Below, one piece after another: positions 54,700-64,000 of a stretch of DNA of 64,000 nt. The DNA lies in the NCBI RefSeq assembly GCF_000014865.1, contig NC_008576.1:2881501-2945500 (forward strand), read 5' to 3'. The notes beneath the pieces are model-generated. The model made no database searches. It worked only from the letters and a program-made list of their open reading frames with translations, and had not been told where the DNA came from. The stretch comes from Magnetococcus marinus MC-1 (GTDB lineage Bacteria > Pseudomonadota > Magnetococcia > Magnetococcales > Magnetococcaceae). Numbering within the stretch: position 1 is the first letter of the stretch; each line of letters starts with the position of its first letter. Made by a program: the position numbers and the translations under genes.

Positions 54700-55152
54700 A
54701 TGAATCGAGTTGATGAGAAACAGGCTATTTTGGTTGTCGATGACAGCCCTGCTAATATTGAAATCATAAAAGGCACCCTGGTACCCGAGTTTACCATTCT
54801 CGCTACCCTAAACGGCAATTCTGCGGTTAAAATTGCCGAAGCCAAGCAACCTGATCTTATTCTTTTAGACATCATGATGCCCGATATGGATGGCTATGAG
54901 GTATGCCGCCGACTTAAAGCCAATGACCAGACCAACCGTATTCCGATTATCTTTACTTCGGCCAAAAATGCCATTATGGATGAGGCTAAAGGGATGATGT
55001 TGGGAGCTGTGGACTATTTAATTAAACCCCTTGAGCCCAAAATATTAAAAGTACGGGTTCAGGCGCAGTTACACCAACAACGCCAATGGCGCATACGTGA
55101 ACATCAACTGCTTGCCCGCATTCACGAGTTGGAGTCTACCCAACGCGGGTAA
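54700..55152 (+). CDS. Receiver-domain response regulator
   Basis: A 150-residue protein consisting of one receiver domain ([58 protein letters not shown]) plus a short C-terminal helix. No output domain, though the fragment [12 protein letters not shown] is typical of receivers that normally continue into GGDEF, HD-GYP or kinase modules. The cobW-like gene follows 30 bp downstream. Confidence 0.92.
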   Translation: MNRVDEKQAILVVDDSPANIEIIKGTLVPEFTILATLNGNSAVKIAEAKQPDLILLDIMMPDMDGYEVCRRLKANDQTNRIPIIFTSAKNAIMDEAKGMMLGAVDYLIKPLEPKILKVRVQAQLHQQRQWRIREHQLLARIHELESTQRG

Positions 55153-55182
55153 TCTAAGCCACCGACCACCCAGACACGGACC

Positions 55183-56172
55183 ATGACCACGACCCCTGTT
55201 ACGGTTTTGACCGGCTTTCTCGGCAGTGGCAAAACCACGCTACTCAACCATATTTTGAGCCATACCCCACATAGGCGGGTGGCGGTGATCGTTAATGAGT
55301 TAGGCCGTATTGGTATTGATCAAGATTTAATTATGCAAACGGATGAAGATCTTTTTGAACTGAGTAATGGCTGTCTCTGCTGCTCCATGCGGGGGGATTT
55401 ACTCAACACCCTGCAACGGCTCCAACCCCGCACCGGGCAGATTGATCATATCCTTATCGAAACCACTGGCCTAGCGACGCCCGGCCCCATTGCCCAGACC
55501 TTTTTGCACGAACCCTTTCTTAAAACCCACTACCGTCTCGACGGCTTTATTACCCTCTGCGATGCCCTACATCTACCCCAACAGCTCCAACGAAGTCGTG
55601 AGTGTCAGACTCAAGTGGCCTTTGCCGACCTGCTCTTAATCAATAAAATTGATCTGGTGGCCGACCCCAGCGCAGCCTTGGCCGCCCTTCGCCCCTTCAA
55701 CAACCATGCCCCCTATCTGCTGGTGGAACAGGCTCAAGCGCCTTTGGCAAAGCTGCTGGATTTGGGCGGATTTCAGCCCCATCGCCAAGAGATCCACCCC
55801 CAACAACCGCCATCCACCGACACCACCCCTCTGCTGTTCCATGGGCAACCCCAGCATGGGCCAGTGCGTGCCGTCGCACTGACGCTAGAAGGCGCCATTG
55901 ATGCCCCGTTGTTTATCCGCTGGATCACCCGGCTGTTGGCCTTGCAAGGGGACGACTTACTGCGCATGAAGGGAATTTTGCACATCCATGGGCAAGCCAC
56001 CCAACACATTTTCCAAGGGGTGCATCATGTGATTGAAGGTCGCGAGGGCGCTGTTTGGGGCACTCAGCCAAAGATAAGCCGCATGGTCTTAATCGGCTAT
56101 CATCTTGATGAAGCCCAACTACGGCAGGCTTTTATGGAGTGTCGACAGCATGATCCCGCAACCACCCTTTAA
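55183..56172 (+). CDS. CobW/COG0523 family G3E GTPase
   Basis: A 329-residue metal-chaperone-type GTPase with Walker A ([15 protein letters not shown]), the metal-binding [11 protein letters not shown] (CXCC), [10 protein letters not shown], and NKIDLV, plus a CobW C-terminal domain. Members deliver Zn or other metals. His-rich segments are modest. Its last 41 bases overlap the convergent Hpt gene. Confidence 0.93.
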   Translation: MTTTPVTVLTGFLGSGKTTLLNHILSHTPHRRVAVIVNELGRIGIDQDLIMQTDEDLFELSNGCLCCSMRGDLLNTLQRLQPRTGQIDHILIETTGLATPGPIAQTFLHEPFLKTHYRLDGFITLCDALHLPQQLQRSRECQTQVAFADLLLINKIDLVADPSAALAALRPFNNHAPYLLVEQAQAPLAKLLDLGGFQPHRQEIHPQQPPSTDTTPLLFHGQPQHGPVRAVALTLEGAIDAPLFIRWITRLLALQGDDLLRMKGILHIHGQATQHIFQGVHHVIEGREGAVWGTQPKISRMVLIGYHLDEAQLRQAFMECRQHDPATTL

Positions 56173-56770
56173 GCAGCTCAGCCGCCTGTTCAAACTCATA
56201 TATATTAAGCAGATCCAACACACGCTGTAATCCATGATCGACGGCCAATTGGGTGTCGCTGTGCAGCAGCTGCTGCAACTGCTCTCCGGCCATAGCATCA
56301 TAACCTTCGACAATTTCTAATACCTGCACTAGGCGCTCTCGCTGGCGTGGCAAAATGGCACCTACGGCGCCCCCTTCAACCACTGTTTTGGGGCTGATAA
56401 CCGCCAAAAACCGATTCATTTCTAGCGCCAATTGCTGCTGCATCGCGGCAAACGGATCGGCATCGGGCAGGCCCTTTTTCAGGGCACCATCCAATACCTC
56501 GGCCGCATGTTGCAATGAGACCGCCCCCACCGCCGAAGCTCCCCCTTTGACCGTATGCACCAAACGCTGCAAAGCGTCATAGGCACCACGCTGCCAGTGG
56601 CTTTCTACAAGGGCGATGGTCTGTTGATGCTGACGCTGAAAAACCGCCAATACCCGGATCAAACGTTCAGTATTGCCCCCCGCATAGTGCAGCCCCAACG
56701 ACAGATCATAGCCGGGGGTTTGGCGCAGCGTCTGCAACAGCGGCTCTTGCTCATCTTGTTGGGAAATCAT
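56132..56770 (-). CDS. Hpt domain protein
   Basis: A 212-residue protein with one histidine phosphotransfer domain (about 15-110) carrying LQRLVHTVKGGASAVGAVSL, followed by a helical region (110-212). It overlaps the receiver-Hpt gene upstream by four bases, so it should be translated with it and serve the same phosphorelay. Confidence 0.9.
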   Translation of the reverse strand: MISQQDEQEPLLQTLRQTPGYDLSLGLHYAGGNTERLIRVLAVFQRQHQQTIALVESHWQRGAYDALQRLVHTVKGGASAVGAVSLQHAAEVLDGALKKGLPDADPFAAMQQQLALEMNRFLAVISPKTVVEGGAVGAILPRQRERLVQVLEIVEGYDAMAGEQLQQLLHSDTQLAVDHGLQRVLDLLNIYEFEQAAELLKGWLRDHAVDTP

Positions 56771-57858
56771 GCCGAAAACACCTCCGTTACCCGCTGCCTG
56801 ACTTGCTGCATGCGCACTTCAGCCAAGGCAAAATCAAAACCGCTCACCGCTTGCATCACCTCTGACAGGGGCTCTATTAACGGGGCGGGGGGCGAAGCGA
56901 CCAACATGCGCGCCACCAGATCTTCTGCCTCCGCATTATAATCTTCAATAAGTTTCTGCAAATGCTCCAGTTGTTCTTGCCAGTCATAGGCAGCACCATC
57001 CCCAGGCATGGTTTCACTCTCTAGGTACGCCAACGCCCCAGGGGATGCCAATATCTGAGTAAGGGAGCGTAACACCAGCGCCAAGGCTGCCTCCATATCT
57101 TCCAAAACAGCGAAGCTGGCGAGGCTGTCCCTTGGGCTCGATTCTTGTTTTTGTCTTATACTTAACTCCAACTGTTTGGCTTTTTCTTGCAACAGGGTCG
57201 CCCCAAGCGTACCCGCAGCCCCCTTTAGGGTGTGGGCCAAACGTTGGGCATCTGCCAAGGCCCCGAGCTCTAACTGCTGCCGTATACGTGCCACCACATC
57301 ATGTTGTTCCTGCTTAAACCGCTGCATCAGCTTGCACATTAAAGCCACCCGACCATCGGCATAAAACAGCGCTTGGGATAACGCAACCCCAGCGGGATGA
57401 GCAGGAAAACCTTGCAGGCTTTGCTGCACGAGTTGCTCTTGATCCGGCGGATCTTCCCGCAGCTCCAGTTTGGACTCTAACCCCAAATGGGTCGCCAACA
57501 GACGAAACAGCACATTAGGATCCACCGGCTTGGGCAGGTGATCGTTCATACCTGCTTCATAACAGCGGCGCACTTGGTCTTTCATAACATTGGCACTAAG
57601 GGCAATAATGGGCAGATCGTGCAGACCCGGTTGTGCGCGGATGAGCCGTGTAGCCTCATAACCATCCATTACCGGCATTTGCAGATCCATCAACACGGCG
57701 TCAAAACGGCTTACCTGGACCAAATCCAGCGCCTCTTGCCCATGCTTGGCGATGCTCACCTCGGCCCCAGCCCCTTTGATGATTTCGCTGGCAACCAATT
57801 GATTAACCTCATTATCCTCGACCAATAGCAGATGCAGGCCGTGTAAATCCATATGCAT
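56767..57858 (-). CDS. Receiver-Hpt module, probably the C-terminal part of a frameshifted hybrid kinase
   Basis: The 363 residues contain a receiver ([48 protein letters not shown]) and an Hpt domain (about 165-245, [20 protein letters not shown]), then a helical tail. The start [16 protein letters not shown] has no ribosome site and lies 102 bases inside the upstream kinase reading frame. The sequence just upstream in this frame reads PETNPT, and would continue the kinase after a -1 shift near GGGGCTGCCC. Together they look like one BarA/TorS-type protein. Confidence 0.85.
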   Translation of the reverse strand: MHMDLHGLHLLLVEDNEVNQLVASEIIKGAGAEVSIAKHGQEALDLVQVSRFDAVLMDLQMPVMDGYEATRLIRAQPGLHDLPIIALSANVMKDQVRRCYEAGMNDHLPKPVDPNVLFRLLATHLGLESKLELREDPPDQEQLVQQSLQGFPAHPAGVALSQALFYADGRVALMCKLMQRFKQEQHDVVARIRQQLELGALADAQRLAHTLKGAAGTLGATLLQEKAKQLELSIRQKQESSPRDSLASFAVLEDMEAALALVLRSLTQILASPGALAYLESETMPGDGAAYDWQEQLEHLQKLIEDYNAEAEDLVARMLVASPPAPLIEPLSEVMQAVSGFDFALAEVRMQQVRQRVTEVFSA

Positions 57859-60308
57859 CGTCGGGTTAGTTTCTGGGCAGCCCCATCGTCATCCTGTTGG
57901 GGGCAGAGAATCGCTGTCAAGCCACTCTGCAACGCCGCAGGATAGATGGGCTTAAACTGCAACACCCCTACATCTAAGCGGTCCGCCGCCCGGATCAAGG
58001 CTTCTTGAGTAACGGGCACAATGACCAAGGTACGCCGCAAGGCCTCATCACCCCCCAAACGCTGTAGATCTTGCAACACCGCCAACCCCGTGGCGCTGTC
58101 CTGCTCGGCGCTGAAATTCAGCACCACCACATCAAAGGGATGCCCTTCATCCCGTGCCTGATGGCACTTTTGCATGCCCTCATCCAGCCCACAGGCCAAC
58201 TGCACTTTGAGTGAGAACGAGGCGATCATTTCTCTTAAAAATCCACGGGAGGTGGGATTATTATCCACCAACAAAGCCCGTTTATCTTGCAACGCCCAGG
58301 TCAACATACAAGGGGCCAAGGCCCGCTCAGGGTCATAACGAAAACATGCGGTAAAGTGAAAAGCGCTGCCCTGCCCTAGGCTACTTTCTACCCAAATTTT
58401 ACCTTGCATCATCTCCACGAGCCGTTTGGAGATGGTTAACCCCAAGCCTGTCCCCCCAAACCGTCGGGTGGTTGAGCTATCTGCTTGGGTAAACGAGTGG
58501 AACAGCCGCTCCAGTTGGGGTTGACTCATCCCCATACCGCTATCCCTAACGCTAAAATGCAGTACCACTTGCTCCTCCAGATAGCGATCCACCGCTACCT
58601 GCACCACGATATCCCCCTCTTCCGTAAACTTAACGGCGTTACTGGCAAGATTGATCAATATCTGCGACAGACGCAGGGGATCCCCCCTCAGATAGGTCGG
58701 CACACTGCGGGGCACCCCATAGACCACCTCTAGCCCCTTTTCATGGGCCTTTTGGGAGATCATGGTCGAAAGATGGTCAAAAACACTCTCTAGCTCAAAA
58801 TCGGTCTCTTCCAACACCAAACAACCGGCCTCTACCTTTGAGAAATCCAGAATATCATCGACAATGCGCAGCAGCGAACGGGCTGCCCCCTCCACCTTGG
58901 TCAAATAGTCCCGCTGTTTGCTGTTGAGATCGGTTTTTAGACAGAGCCCCGTCAAACCGGTAATGGCGTTCATCGGGGTACGAATTTCGTGGCTCATATT
59001 GGCGAGAAACTCACTCTTGGCCTGGGCTGCCTGTTCGGCGGCCTCTTTGGCCCAGCGCAAGGCCCGCTCCCGCTGATCAATCAGCGCAATAAAGTAGGCC
59101 AACCCTTGGCTAATACGGGCAATTTCATTTTTTCCGCTTTGTCGCACTGTGGAGCGGGTATTCCCACGTAGATGCTCCACAATCGCGCTGTGTAGCTGAT
59201 CCAGGGGCACCACCAAGCGCCACCGCACCATCATCACCCCGATCACGATGGCCACTAACGCCACTGCGGCAATGCCTCTAAGATGCTGTGAACTCTGTTT
59301 AGCCACCTCTTTGACTTGGGCGGTTTGTCGGCGCACATCGGACCGCACCAGATCAAACAAACGCGCCACGGTTTCATTAAACTGCGAGGCCAATTGCTTG
59401 TTACGTTGCAGCAATCCTCGCTGTTTTTTGAGCACATCCAACGCCTCTAAACGCAATTGAAAGAGATTGGCAGGACCTTCCAACAGTTCATGAATGGCAT
59501 CAAAAAAGGGCGCCAGCTGCTCCGACTCCAGATGCAAGCTATCGTAGTAGTCATGGGCTAACTGGTGGGCATCCATCACCCGTTTTTGCAACCGTTTAAG
59601 CCGCCCACGGGAGTCACTTTGCATCGCCGAGTGCAAAATCGCGCTCATGCTGTGAAAGGTCGCCCCAAAAGCCAAGAGATTTACCTGAAATTGTGGGGTT
59701 TGTTGGGTTTTCACGGTGGGCAACAGACGGGCCAGCGACTCATCATTACGCTGCAATATTAACATTTTTTCGGCAAGTTGCTGATCAAGAGCAATGCGTC
59801 TGGCCACCACACCATCAAGCGCATAGAGATTATCCAGCAGATCATCACGGTGACTGATAACCGCTTTTAGATAGCGCCCCCGCTCTTCATCCGCAGCGAC
59901 CCGCTGCATTTTTTTGACCCCCGAGATGGAACGGGCCAACAGACGTTGCCAATCCATCAATTGGTCCATTACCGCCATGCGGGAAAAATCATTTTTAGCC
60001 GCCGCCAAAGCTGGGGCCGCAGCCGCATGGGCGGCGCTCTCATTGGCCAACTCAGCGGTGGCCACTAAACTTTCCAGATCCGTTGTCACCATATAATCGA
60101 CACGGCGCTGCATATGCTCAAAGGCACTCTCACTAAGCAGCAGTGCCGACAACACCAAACCCGACAAAACCACCAGCATAAGCAACATCTGCACGCCCAC
60201 ACTGCGAACCAAGCGCAAAGGCCCAGGGTCTGGTGGCAGCGTAAGGCTTGGGCTTGACTCTTGGCTCTCTTTTGGCGCTTGCTCAGCCATTTTGAGCACC
60301 CCAATCAA
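57756..60308 (-). CDS. Hybrid sensor histidine kinase, C-terminus likely frameshifted
   Basis: An 850-codon reading; about the last 40 codons are shadow sequence over the receiver gene. Real content: TM (about 33-57), periplasmic sensor helices (60-335), second TM (about 340-360), HAMP-like linker, HisKA ([14 protein letters not shown]), HATPase ([36 protein letters not shown]) and a degenerate receiver lacking the phosphoacceptor Asp ([11 protein letters not shown]). The domain order continues in the next frame with receiver and Hpt. Confidence 0.88.
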   Translation of the reverse strand: MIGVLKMAEQAPKESQESSPSLTLPPDPGPLRLVRSVGVQMLLMLVVLSGLVLSALLLSESAFEHMQRRVDYMVTTDLESLVATAELANESAAHAAAAPALAAAKNDFSRMAVMDQLMDWQRLLARSISGVKKMQRVAADEERGRYLKAVISHRDDLLDNLYALDGVVARRIALDQQLAEKMLILQRNDESLARLLPTVKTQQTPQFQVNLLAFGATFHSMSAILHSAMQSDSRGRLKRLQKRVMDAHQLAHDYYDSLHLESEQLAPFFDAIHELLEGPANLFQLRLEALDVLKKQRGLLQRNKQLASQFNETVARLFDLVRSDVRRQTAQVKEVAKQSSQHLRGIAAVALVAIVIGVMMVRWRLVVPLDQLHSAIVEHLRGNTRSTVRQSGKNEIARISQGLAYFIALIDQRERALRWAKEAAEQAAQAKSEFLANMSHEIRTPMNAITGLTGLCLKTDLNSKQRDYLTKVEGAARSLLRIVDDILDFSKVEAGCLVLEETDFELESVFDHLSTMISQKAHEKGLEVVYGVPRSVPTYLRGDPLRLSQILINLASNAVKFTEEGDIVVQVAVDRYLEEQVVLHFSVRDSGMGMSQPQLERLFHSFTQADSSTTRRFGGTGLGLTISKRLVEMMQGKIWVESSLGQGSAFHFTACFRYDPERALAPCMLTWALQDKRALLVDNNPTSRGFLREMIASFSLKVQLACGLDEGMQKCHQARDEGHPFDVVVLNFSAEQDSATGLAVLQDLQRLGGDEALRRTLVIVPVTQEALIRAADRLDVGVLQFKPIYPAALQSGLTAILCPQQDDDGAAQKLTRRCIWIYTACICYWSRIMRLINWLPAKSSKGLGPR

Positions 60309-60342
60309 GACGCTTTACTCGACCCCAATCTCGCGAAATCAT

Positions 60343-61425
60343 TTATTGGAAAGGTGGCACATAGTGCAACCCCCCCTTGTACCACAACCCATTATAGCCT
60401 CGACGCACCCCCAACTGAGCCAATGCCCCTAAGTTACGTTGATAAATCTCTTCAAAGTTACCCACGACCCGTATCACCCGCCGCATCCATTGGGCATCCA
60501 CCCCTAACGCTTGATGGGCATTGCCCACCACCCCTAACAGATGCTGAATTTCACGATCTTCAGTGGTCCCCGCCAATTTATCCACATTATCCCGCGTAAC
60601 CCCCTTATGTTCGGCCAATAATAGCCCCTGCACCAACCAACGAAGCAGTGAAAACCACTGTTCATCGCCTTGTCGCACATACGGCCCCAAGGGCTCGCGG
60701 GAAATAATATCCTCTAAGATATGATAAGCCCCCTGCTCGCCCCCCCGCACCAATTGTTCCGAGGCTAAAACCAACCGATCAGAACTAAGCATGTCGCAAT
60801 TACCGCTAAAAAAACTCTCGCGCATGCGCTCCAACGTGACAAAACTGGTCAGGGTAAAGTGGGGGTAGTGCTGGGCCAACAGTGCTTTAAGATTGGTTAG
60901 CGAGGTGGTACTATCCAGCACACAAATATTGGCTTTATCGTAGGCGCTCAAACGGGTGCGCCCCTGTTTAAGGTGGGCCAAAAAGCCCTGGCCATCAAAG
61001 AGGTAAGGGGTAACAAAACGGACCCCAAGTGCCGTTTCACGCGTCAAAGTCCAAGTACTGTTGCTCATGAGCACATCATAGGCATTGCCCTTAAGTGCTT
61101 CATAGCGTAGATGTTTATTGACCTCAATGATCTCCACATCTTGGGTGGTCCCCAAGAGCGCCACCCCCAAGGCATGGCACAGATCCACCATAAAACCGCG
61201 CCACTCCCCATCCCGATCCATCGCCGACATGGTAAGGGTGTTCTGTTCCACCCCGCAGCGCAACACGCCTCTATCCTTTATGCCCTGCACAGTGCTACCA
61301 AGGCTTGCGGCCTCCCCACACCAACCCGCTTGGGGTAGCCAACAGGCGATCCACAGCAGCGCCAAAACCACACCCAACTTGCGAACATTCAAACCATATC
61401 TAAACTTTATAAAAGTAAAATTCAT
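60343..61425 (-). CDS. Periplasmic amino-acid-type binding protein (SBP family 3, AapJ-like)
   Basis: A 360-residue protein with signal peptide (about 1-36, VVLALLWIACWLPQAGWCGE) and an SBP_bac_3 domain: IKDRGVLRCGVEQNTLTMSA, DGEWRGFMVDLCHALGVALL, and YDVLMSNSTWTLTRE. The C-terminal RRVIRVVGNFEEIYQRNLG is typical of AapJ general amino-acid binding proteins. No ABC partners are adjacent; it sits 35 bp upstream of the kinase in the same direction. It may act as a ligand sensor for it. Confidence 0.9.
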   Translation of the reverse strand: MNFTFIKFRYGLNVRKLGVVLALLWIACWLPQAGWCGEAASLGSTVQGIKDRGVLRCGVEQNTLTMSAMDRDGEWRGFMVDLCHALGVALLGTTQDVEIIEVNKHLRYEALKGNAYDVLMSNSTWTLTRETALGVRFVTPYLFDGQGFLAHLKQGRTRLSAYDKANICVLDSTTSLTNLKALLAQHYPHFTLTSFVTLERMRESFFSGNCDMLSSDRLVLASEQLVRGGEQGAYHILEDIISREPLGPYVRQGDEQWFSLLRWLVQGLLLAEHKGVTRDNVDKLAGTTEDREIQHLLGVVGNAHQALGVDAQWMRRVIRVVGNFEEIYQRNLGALAQLGVRRGYNGLWYKGGLHYVPPFQ

Positions 61426-61502
61426 TCTATAGGCACCCTTAAATTAAAGAGAAATATTGACGCCAAACCCTGCCCCAAACTCAGCCACCAACCCCCTCAA
61501 GC

Positions 61503-62123
61503 TCACCCCAGCAAACGCGCAGGCACCCCCACCACCCGCGCCCCATCGCCTACGCCATGCAGTACCACCGCACCCATGCCCACCGTCACATCGGCACCAA
61601 TACGCACCACCATCTTGACCACTGCGTGCATACCCACCAGACTCCGTGCGCCAACCTCTACCCCGCCACCCAACACCGCACCGGGGGCAATCTGCACCCC
61701 ATCGGCCAGCTGGCAATCATGTTCCACCACCGCAGCGGTATTCACCACCACCGCCTCCCCCACCAGCGCATCCACCTGCACCACCGCCCGCGCGGCCACA
61801 AAACTGCCCGCGCCAAGCCGCGCCCAAGGGCTAACTGTGGCCGCAGGATGAACCACCGTAACCGCACGTAACCCCAACGCTACAAAACGCTGGTGCAGTC
61901 TGAGGCGTAAGGCGTTATCCCCTACCCCGACAATGAAATCACCGTGGTGGCCCCCCTCACGCTGTGACACCCGCTCCTCAGGCAATACCGGCCACGGTCC
62001 CACCTGATAAGGGGCGGAGCAGCGATCCAACAAGGTAATGGTACGCCACCGCCCCACCAGCGCCGCCGCATCCGCCACCACTTTGGCATGCCCCCCCGCG
62101 CCCACCACATAGAGTTCAGGCAT
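61503..62123 (-). CDS. PglD/NeuD-like sugar O-acyltransferase
   Basis: A 206-residue left-handed beta-helix acyltransferase with N-terminal nucleotide-sugar-binding fold (MPELYVVGAGGHAKVVADAA) and hexapeptide repeats (GSFVAARAVVQVDALVGEAV; VVNTAAVVEHDCQLADGV). The catalytic His lies in VEHDCQLAD. Probably modifies a surface sugar. Its start is three bases after the SIS gene upstream, so they form an operon. Confidence 0.92.
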   Translation of the reverse strand: MPELYVVGAGGHAKVVADAAALVGRWRTITLLDRCSAPYQVGPWPVLPEERVSQREGGHHGDFIVGVGDNALRLRLHQRFVALGLRAVTVVHPAATVSPWARLGAGSFVAARAVVQVDALVGEAVVVNTAAVVEHDCQLADGVQIAPGAVLGGGVEVGARSLVGMHAVVKMVVRIGADVTVGMGAVVLHGVGDGARVVGVPARLLG

Positions 62124-62126
62124 CGC

Positions 62127-62753
62127 CTATCCTTCCGCTTCAATATAGCCTTGGGTCAATAAAAACTCCTCGGTCAGCTCCATCAGCACATGCCCTGCGG
62201 TAATATGCATCTCTTGCACCCGGCCCGTCTCTTTATCCGGCACCACCAACGCATGGTCACACAGGGCTAAAGCTGGGCCACCATCCCCCCCCAGCAACCC
62301 CATGGTAATCAACCCCTGCTTACGCCCCTGCTCCAGCGCATGCAACACATTGGGGGAACGCCCCGAGGTGGTAATGCCCAGCAACACATCCCCGGCCACC
62401 CCCAAAGCTTGCACCATACGCCCATAGTAGGCTGCGTAACTGTAATCGTTACCACAGGCGGTCATGGCAGAGGCATCCATGGCCAGACTCATAGCGGGCA
62501 AGCCGGGGCGATTGATATGAGAGCGCAGCCGCACCAACAGCTCAGCCGCCAAATGCTGGGCGTCTGCCGCTGAGCCTCCATTGCCACATAGCAGCAGCTT
62601 GTTACCAGCAGCCAAGGCGTTGGCAATAACCTGACCCATGCTGGCGAGCTGGGCCATATAGGCTCCCTCCAGCATGCGTGCTTTAAGCGCCAAGGAGCGT
62701 TGGAACAGATCCCGCGCATAGCGCTCTGCCTGCTCTTGGGTCGATATAGGCAT
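62127..62753 (-). CDS. GmhA-like SIS phosphoheptose isomerase
   Basis: A 208-residue SIS protein with GmhA landmarks: LLLCGNGGSAADAQHLAAEL, TACGNDYSYAAYYGRMVQAL, LLGITTSGRSPNVLHALEQG and EMHITAGHVLMELTEEFL. GmhA converts sedoheptulose-7-phosphate for LPS heptose. The pairing with a PglD-like enzyme suggests surface polysaccharide synthesis. DiaA-type replication regulators share this fold, and a DnaA/Hda-like gene lies 1 kb upstream, so that alternative is worth keeping. Confidence 0.9.
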   Translation of the reverse strand: MPISTQEQAERYARDLFQRSLALKARMLEGAYMAQLASMGQVIANALAAGNKLLLCGNGGSAADAQHLAAELLVRLRSHINRPGLPAMSLAMDASAMTACGNDYSYAAYYGRMVQALGVAGDVLLGITTSGRSPNVLHALEQGRKQGLITMGLLGGDGGPALALCDHALVVPDKETGRVQEMHITAGHVLMELTEEFLLTQGYIEAEG

Positions 62754-62885
62754 GACAGGACTCCTTATCTTTTTTCCACTGGGCTTGATTGAACGCCACG
62801 CAACGGTTGCGAGCCCTCCCCATGAGCAAGCCCATCACACCCATGGCTAAATCACCTTAGCAAGGGGCAAGGGAGCAAGCCCTCT

Positions 62886-63683
62886 TTACCCCATCAACAT
62901 TTTCACCCCCACCAGCAGCAAAAACAGGCCAAAGCCCCGCTTGAGCTTAACCCCATCCATGGCGTGGGCCCATTTAACCCCCAGCGGGGTGGTGAGCAAA
63001 GTCGCCGTGATGATCCCCAAAAAGACCGGCCACGCAACAAATCCCACACACCAATCGGGCCGTTGCGCGACCCCCTGGCCCGCCTGCATAAACCCAACGG
63101 TGCCAAACAGCGCCAAGACCAACCCCATGGCCGAAGAGGTGGCAACCGCCCGCTGCATCGACAACCCAAACAGCAGGCTTAGTGTGGGCACCGACAGGGT
63201 ACCCCCGCCAATACCAAACAGTGTGCTAATGCCCCCGATCACCCCCCCTATGAGGGGGCGGCTCCAACGGGGCCAGTGCAGCCCAGCCCCACCCCCATCC
63301 CGGCTGGCGGTGAGCATTTTAAGCCCCACCGCCATCTCAAACAGGGCAAACAGAATGCGTAGATGCTCACCCGCCATCCAGGCCGCCAGCCATGCCCCAC
63401 TCCAAGCCCCCAACAGCAGCCCCGGAGCAAACCACCCTACCATAGGCCACAACACCGCACCCTTTTTATGATGGTGCCAGGAGGCAGAGATGTTGGTCAC
63501 AATAATGGTCGCCAGCGAGGTCGCCACCGCCATCTGCATCACCACCCCGGTATCCACCCCATACCAAACAAACAGCAGCAGCAGGGTTGGCACCAAGACA
63601 ATGCCACCCCCCACCCCAAACAGACCGGCAACCACCCCGGCAAACAGTCCCGCAAAGGCCGAAACCAACACCAAATAGAGCAT
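62886..63683 (-). CDS. TauE/SafE family permease
   Basis: A 265-residue polytopic protein of seven to eight TM segments with the family's Gly-rich repeats (LFAGVVAGLFGVGGGIVLVP and GGVIGGISTLFGIGGGTLSV). These permeases export sulfite/sulfonates or organosulfur compounds. Same superfamily as the C-terminal domain of MamO in this window. Confidence 0.93.
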   Translation of the reverse strand: MLYLVLVSAFAGLFAGVVAGLFGVGGGIVLVPTLLLLFVWYGVDTGVVMQMAVATSLATIIVTNISASWHHHKKGAVLWPMVGWFAPGLLLGAWSGAWLAAWMAGEHLRILFALFEMAVGLKMLTASRDGGGAGLHWPRWSRPLIGGVIGGISTLFGIGGGTLSVPTLSLLFGLSMQRAVATSSAMGLVLALFGTVGFMQAGQGVAQRPDWCVGFVAWPVFLGIITATLLTTPLGVKWAHAMDGVKLKRGFGLFLLLVGVKMLMG

Positions 63684-63762
63684 TTTAACCCTTTCACCCC
63701 ACAGGCTAGACGCCTCCTCGCCAGCCCGCTATGGTGCCTTGACAAAGGGCGACCCACACACC

Positions 63763-64000
63763 CTACAGACCTAACACCTCTTTAGCTAAGGGTACCGTCA
63801 GGGCGCGCTGCTGTCGCAGCGCCTCCTCATCCAAGCGCTGGATGGTCTGCGCAAAAACCGGCACACTGCGGGGCAAGCGTAACAACAAAAAATGGCGCAC
63901 CGCTTCACTCAGGCGCAGTTGCCGGTCAGCCGCCATTTTATCCATAATCTGCCCCAAGGCGACCTCATCGGGCTCATCAATATGCAGCACCGGCCCCCAC
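63763..64000 (-). CDS. DnaA/Hda-like protein, C-terminal part (cut by right edge)
   Basis: About 78 residues; the reading continues past the edge. The visible part (VLHIDEPDEVALGQIMDKMA, LSEAVRHFLLLRLPRSVP, VFAQTIQRLDEEALRQQRAL) matches the lid region of Hda/DnaA-type AAA+ proteins. No C-terminal DnaA DNA-binding domain, so Hda-like. Confidence 0.8.
   Translation of the reverse strand, partial: WGPVLHIDEPDEVALGQIMDKMAADRQLRLSEAVRHFLLLRLPRSVPVFAQTIQRLDEEALRQQRALTVPLAKEVLGL

Noticed and set aside
1-64000. tRNA, rRNA and riboswitch genes
   Set aside because: No cloverleaf-type, rRNA-like or known riboswitch sequence was recognised by eye; a covariance-model scan would be needed to exclude them.

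Overview
The window almost certainly comes from a magnetotactic proteobacterium of the Magnetococcus type. The predicted MamC (12733-13134, minus) matches, as far as I can recall, the MamC of Magnetococcus marinus MC-1. The left ~30 kb is a large part of a magnetosome gene island; the right ~34 kb is ordinary chromosome rich in two-component and chemotaxis-like signalling genes.

Left region (1-26 kb). The magnetosome genes mostly read leftwards on the minus strand. From right to left they are mms6, mmsF, mamH, a possible 68-aa coupled ORF, mamI, mamE, a ~1250-aa repeat protein in the position of mamJ, mamC, a membrane-anchored DUF2202 ferritin-like protein, a coiled-coil/TM/TPR-like protein, mamK, mamF, mamL, mamM, mamO and the 5' part of mamP, which runs off the left edge. 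mamN is absent between mamM and mamO. Inserted among these are plus-strand genes (an HD-GYP gene with an apparent frameshift in an A9 tract; a 129-aa glycine-rich membrane protein), two small proteins sharing a TGPG-type N-terminus, a CZB-domain protein, an AGCS-type Na+/amino-acid symporter and degenerate transposase fragments. Known roles of the families suggest the division of labour: MamI/L shape or build the vesicle, MamM moves iron, MamE/O/P control maturation and redox, MamK aligns the chain, and MamC/Mms6/MmsF/MamF shape the crystal.

Junction (26-30.3 kb). A cyclic-nucleotide-binding protein, an NhaA antiporter and a membrane histidine kinase are followed by a broken IS66-type remnant with a recognisable terminal repeat, a plausible island edge.

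Right region (30.3-64 kb). This holds a rhodanese, a phytase-esterase-like protein, a hybrid kinase, CheC-like and CheY-like proteins, a CheA-like kinase, an ABC-2 exporter, a MucR/Ros regulator, DgkA, and a HAD phosphatase/endonuclease-exonuclease-phosphatase/glycosyltransferase run. After these come MsrA, a Sel1-repeat protein, a degenerate kinase with receiver, a flavin-reductase pseudogene, a SIS protein, a YibE/F protein, an XRE regulator, a CobW GTPase, a split multidomain kinase/receiver/Hpt system, an amino-acid-type binding protein, PglD-like and GmhA-like sugar enzymes, a TauE/SafE permease, and an Hda/DnaA-like protein cut by the right edge.

The most interesting material is the accessory set in the magnetosome region: the ferritin-like membrane protein, the giant repeat protein, the coiled-coil protein, the TGPG pair, and a short recurring PVA-type linker motif shared by several magnetosome proteins. 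No tRNA, rRNA or CRISPR array was recognised.
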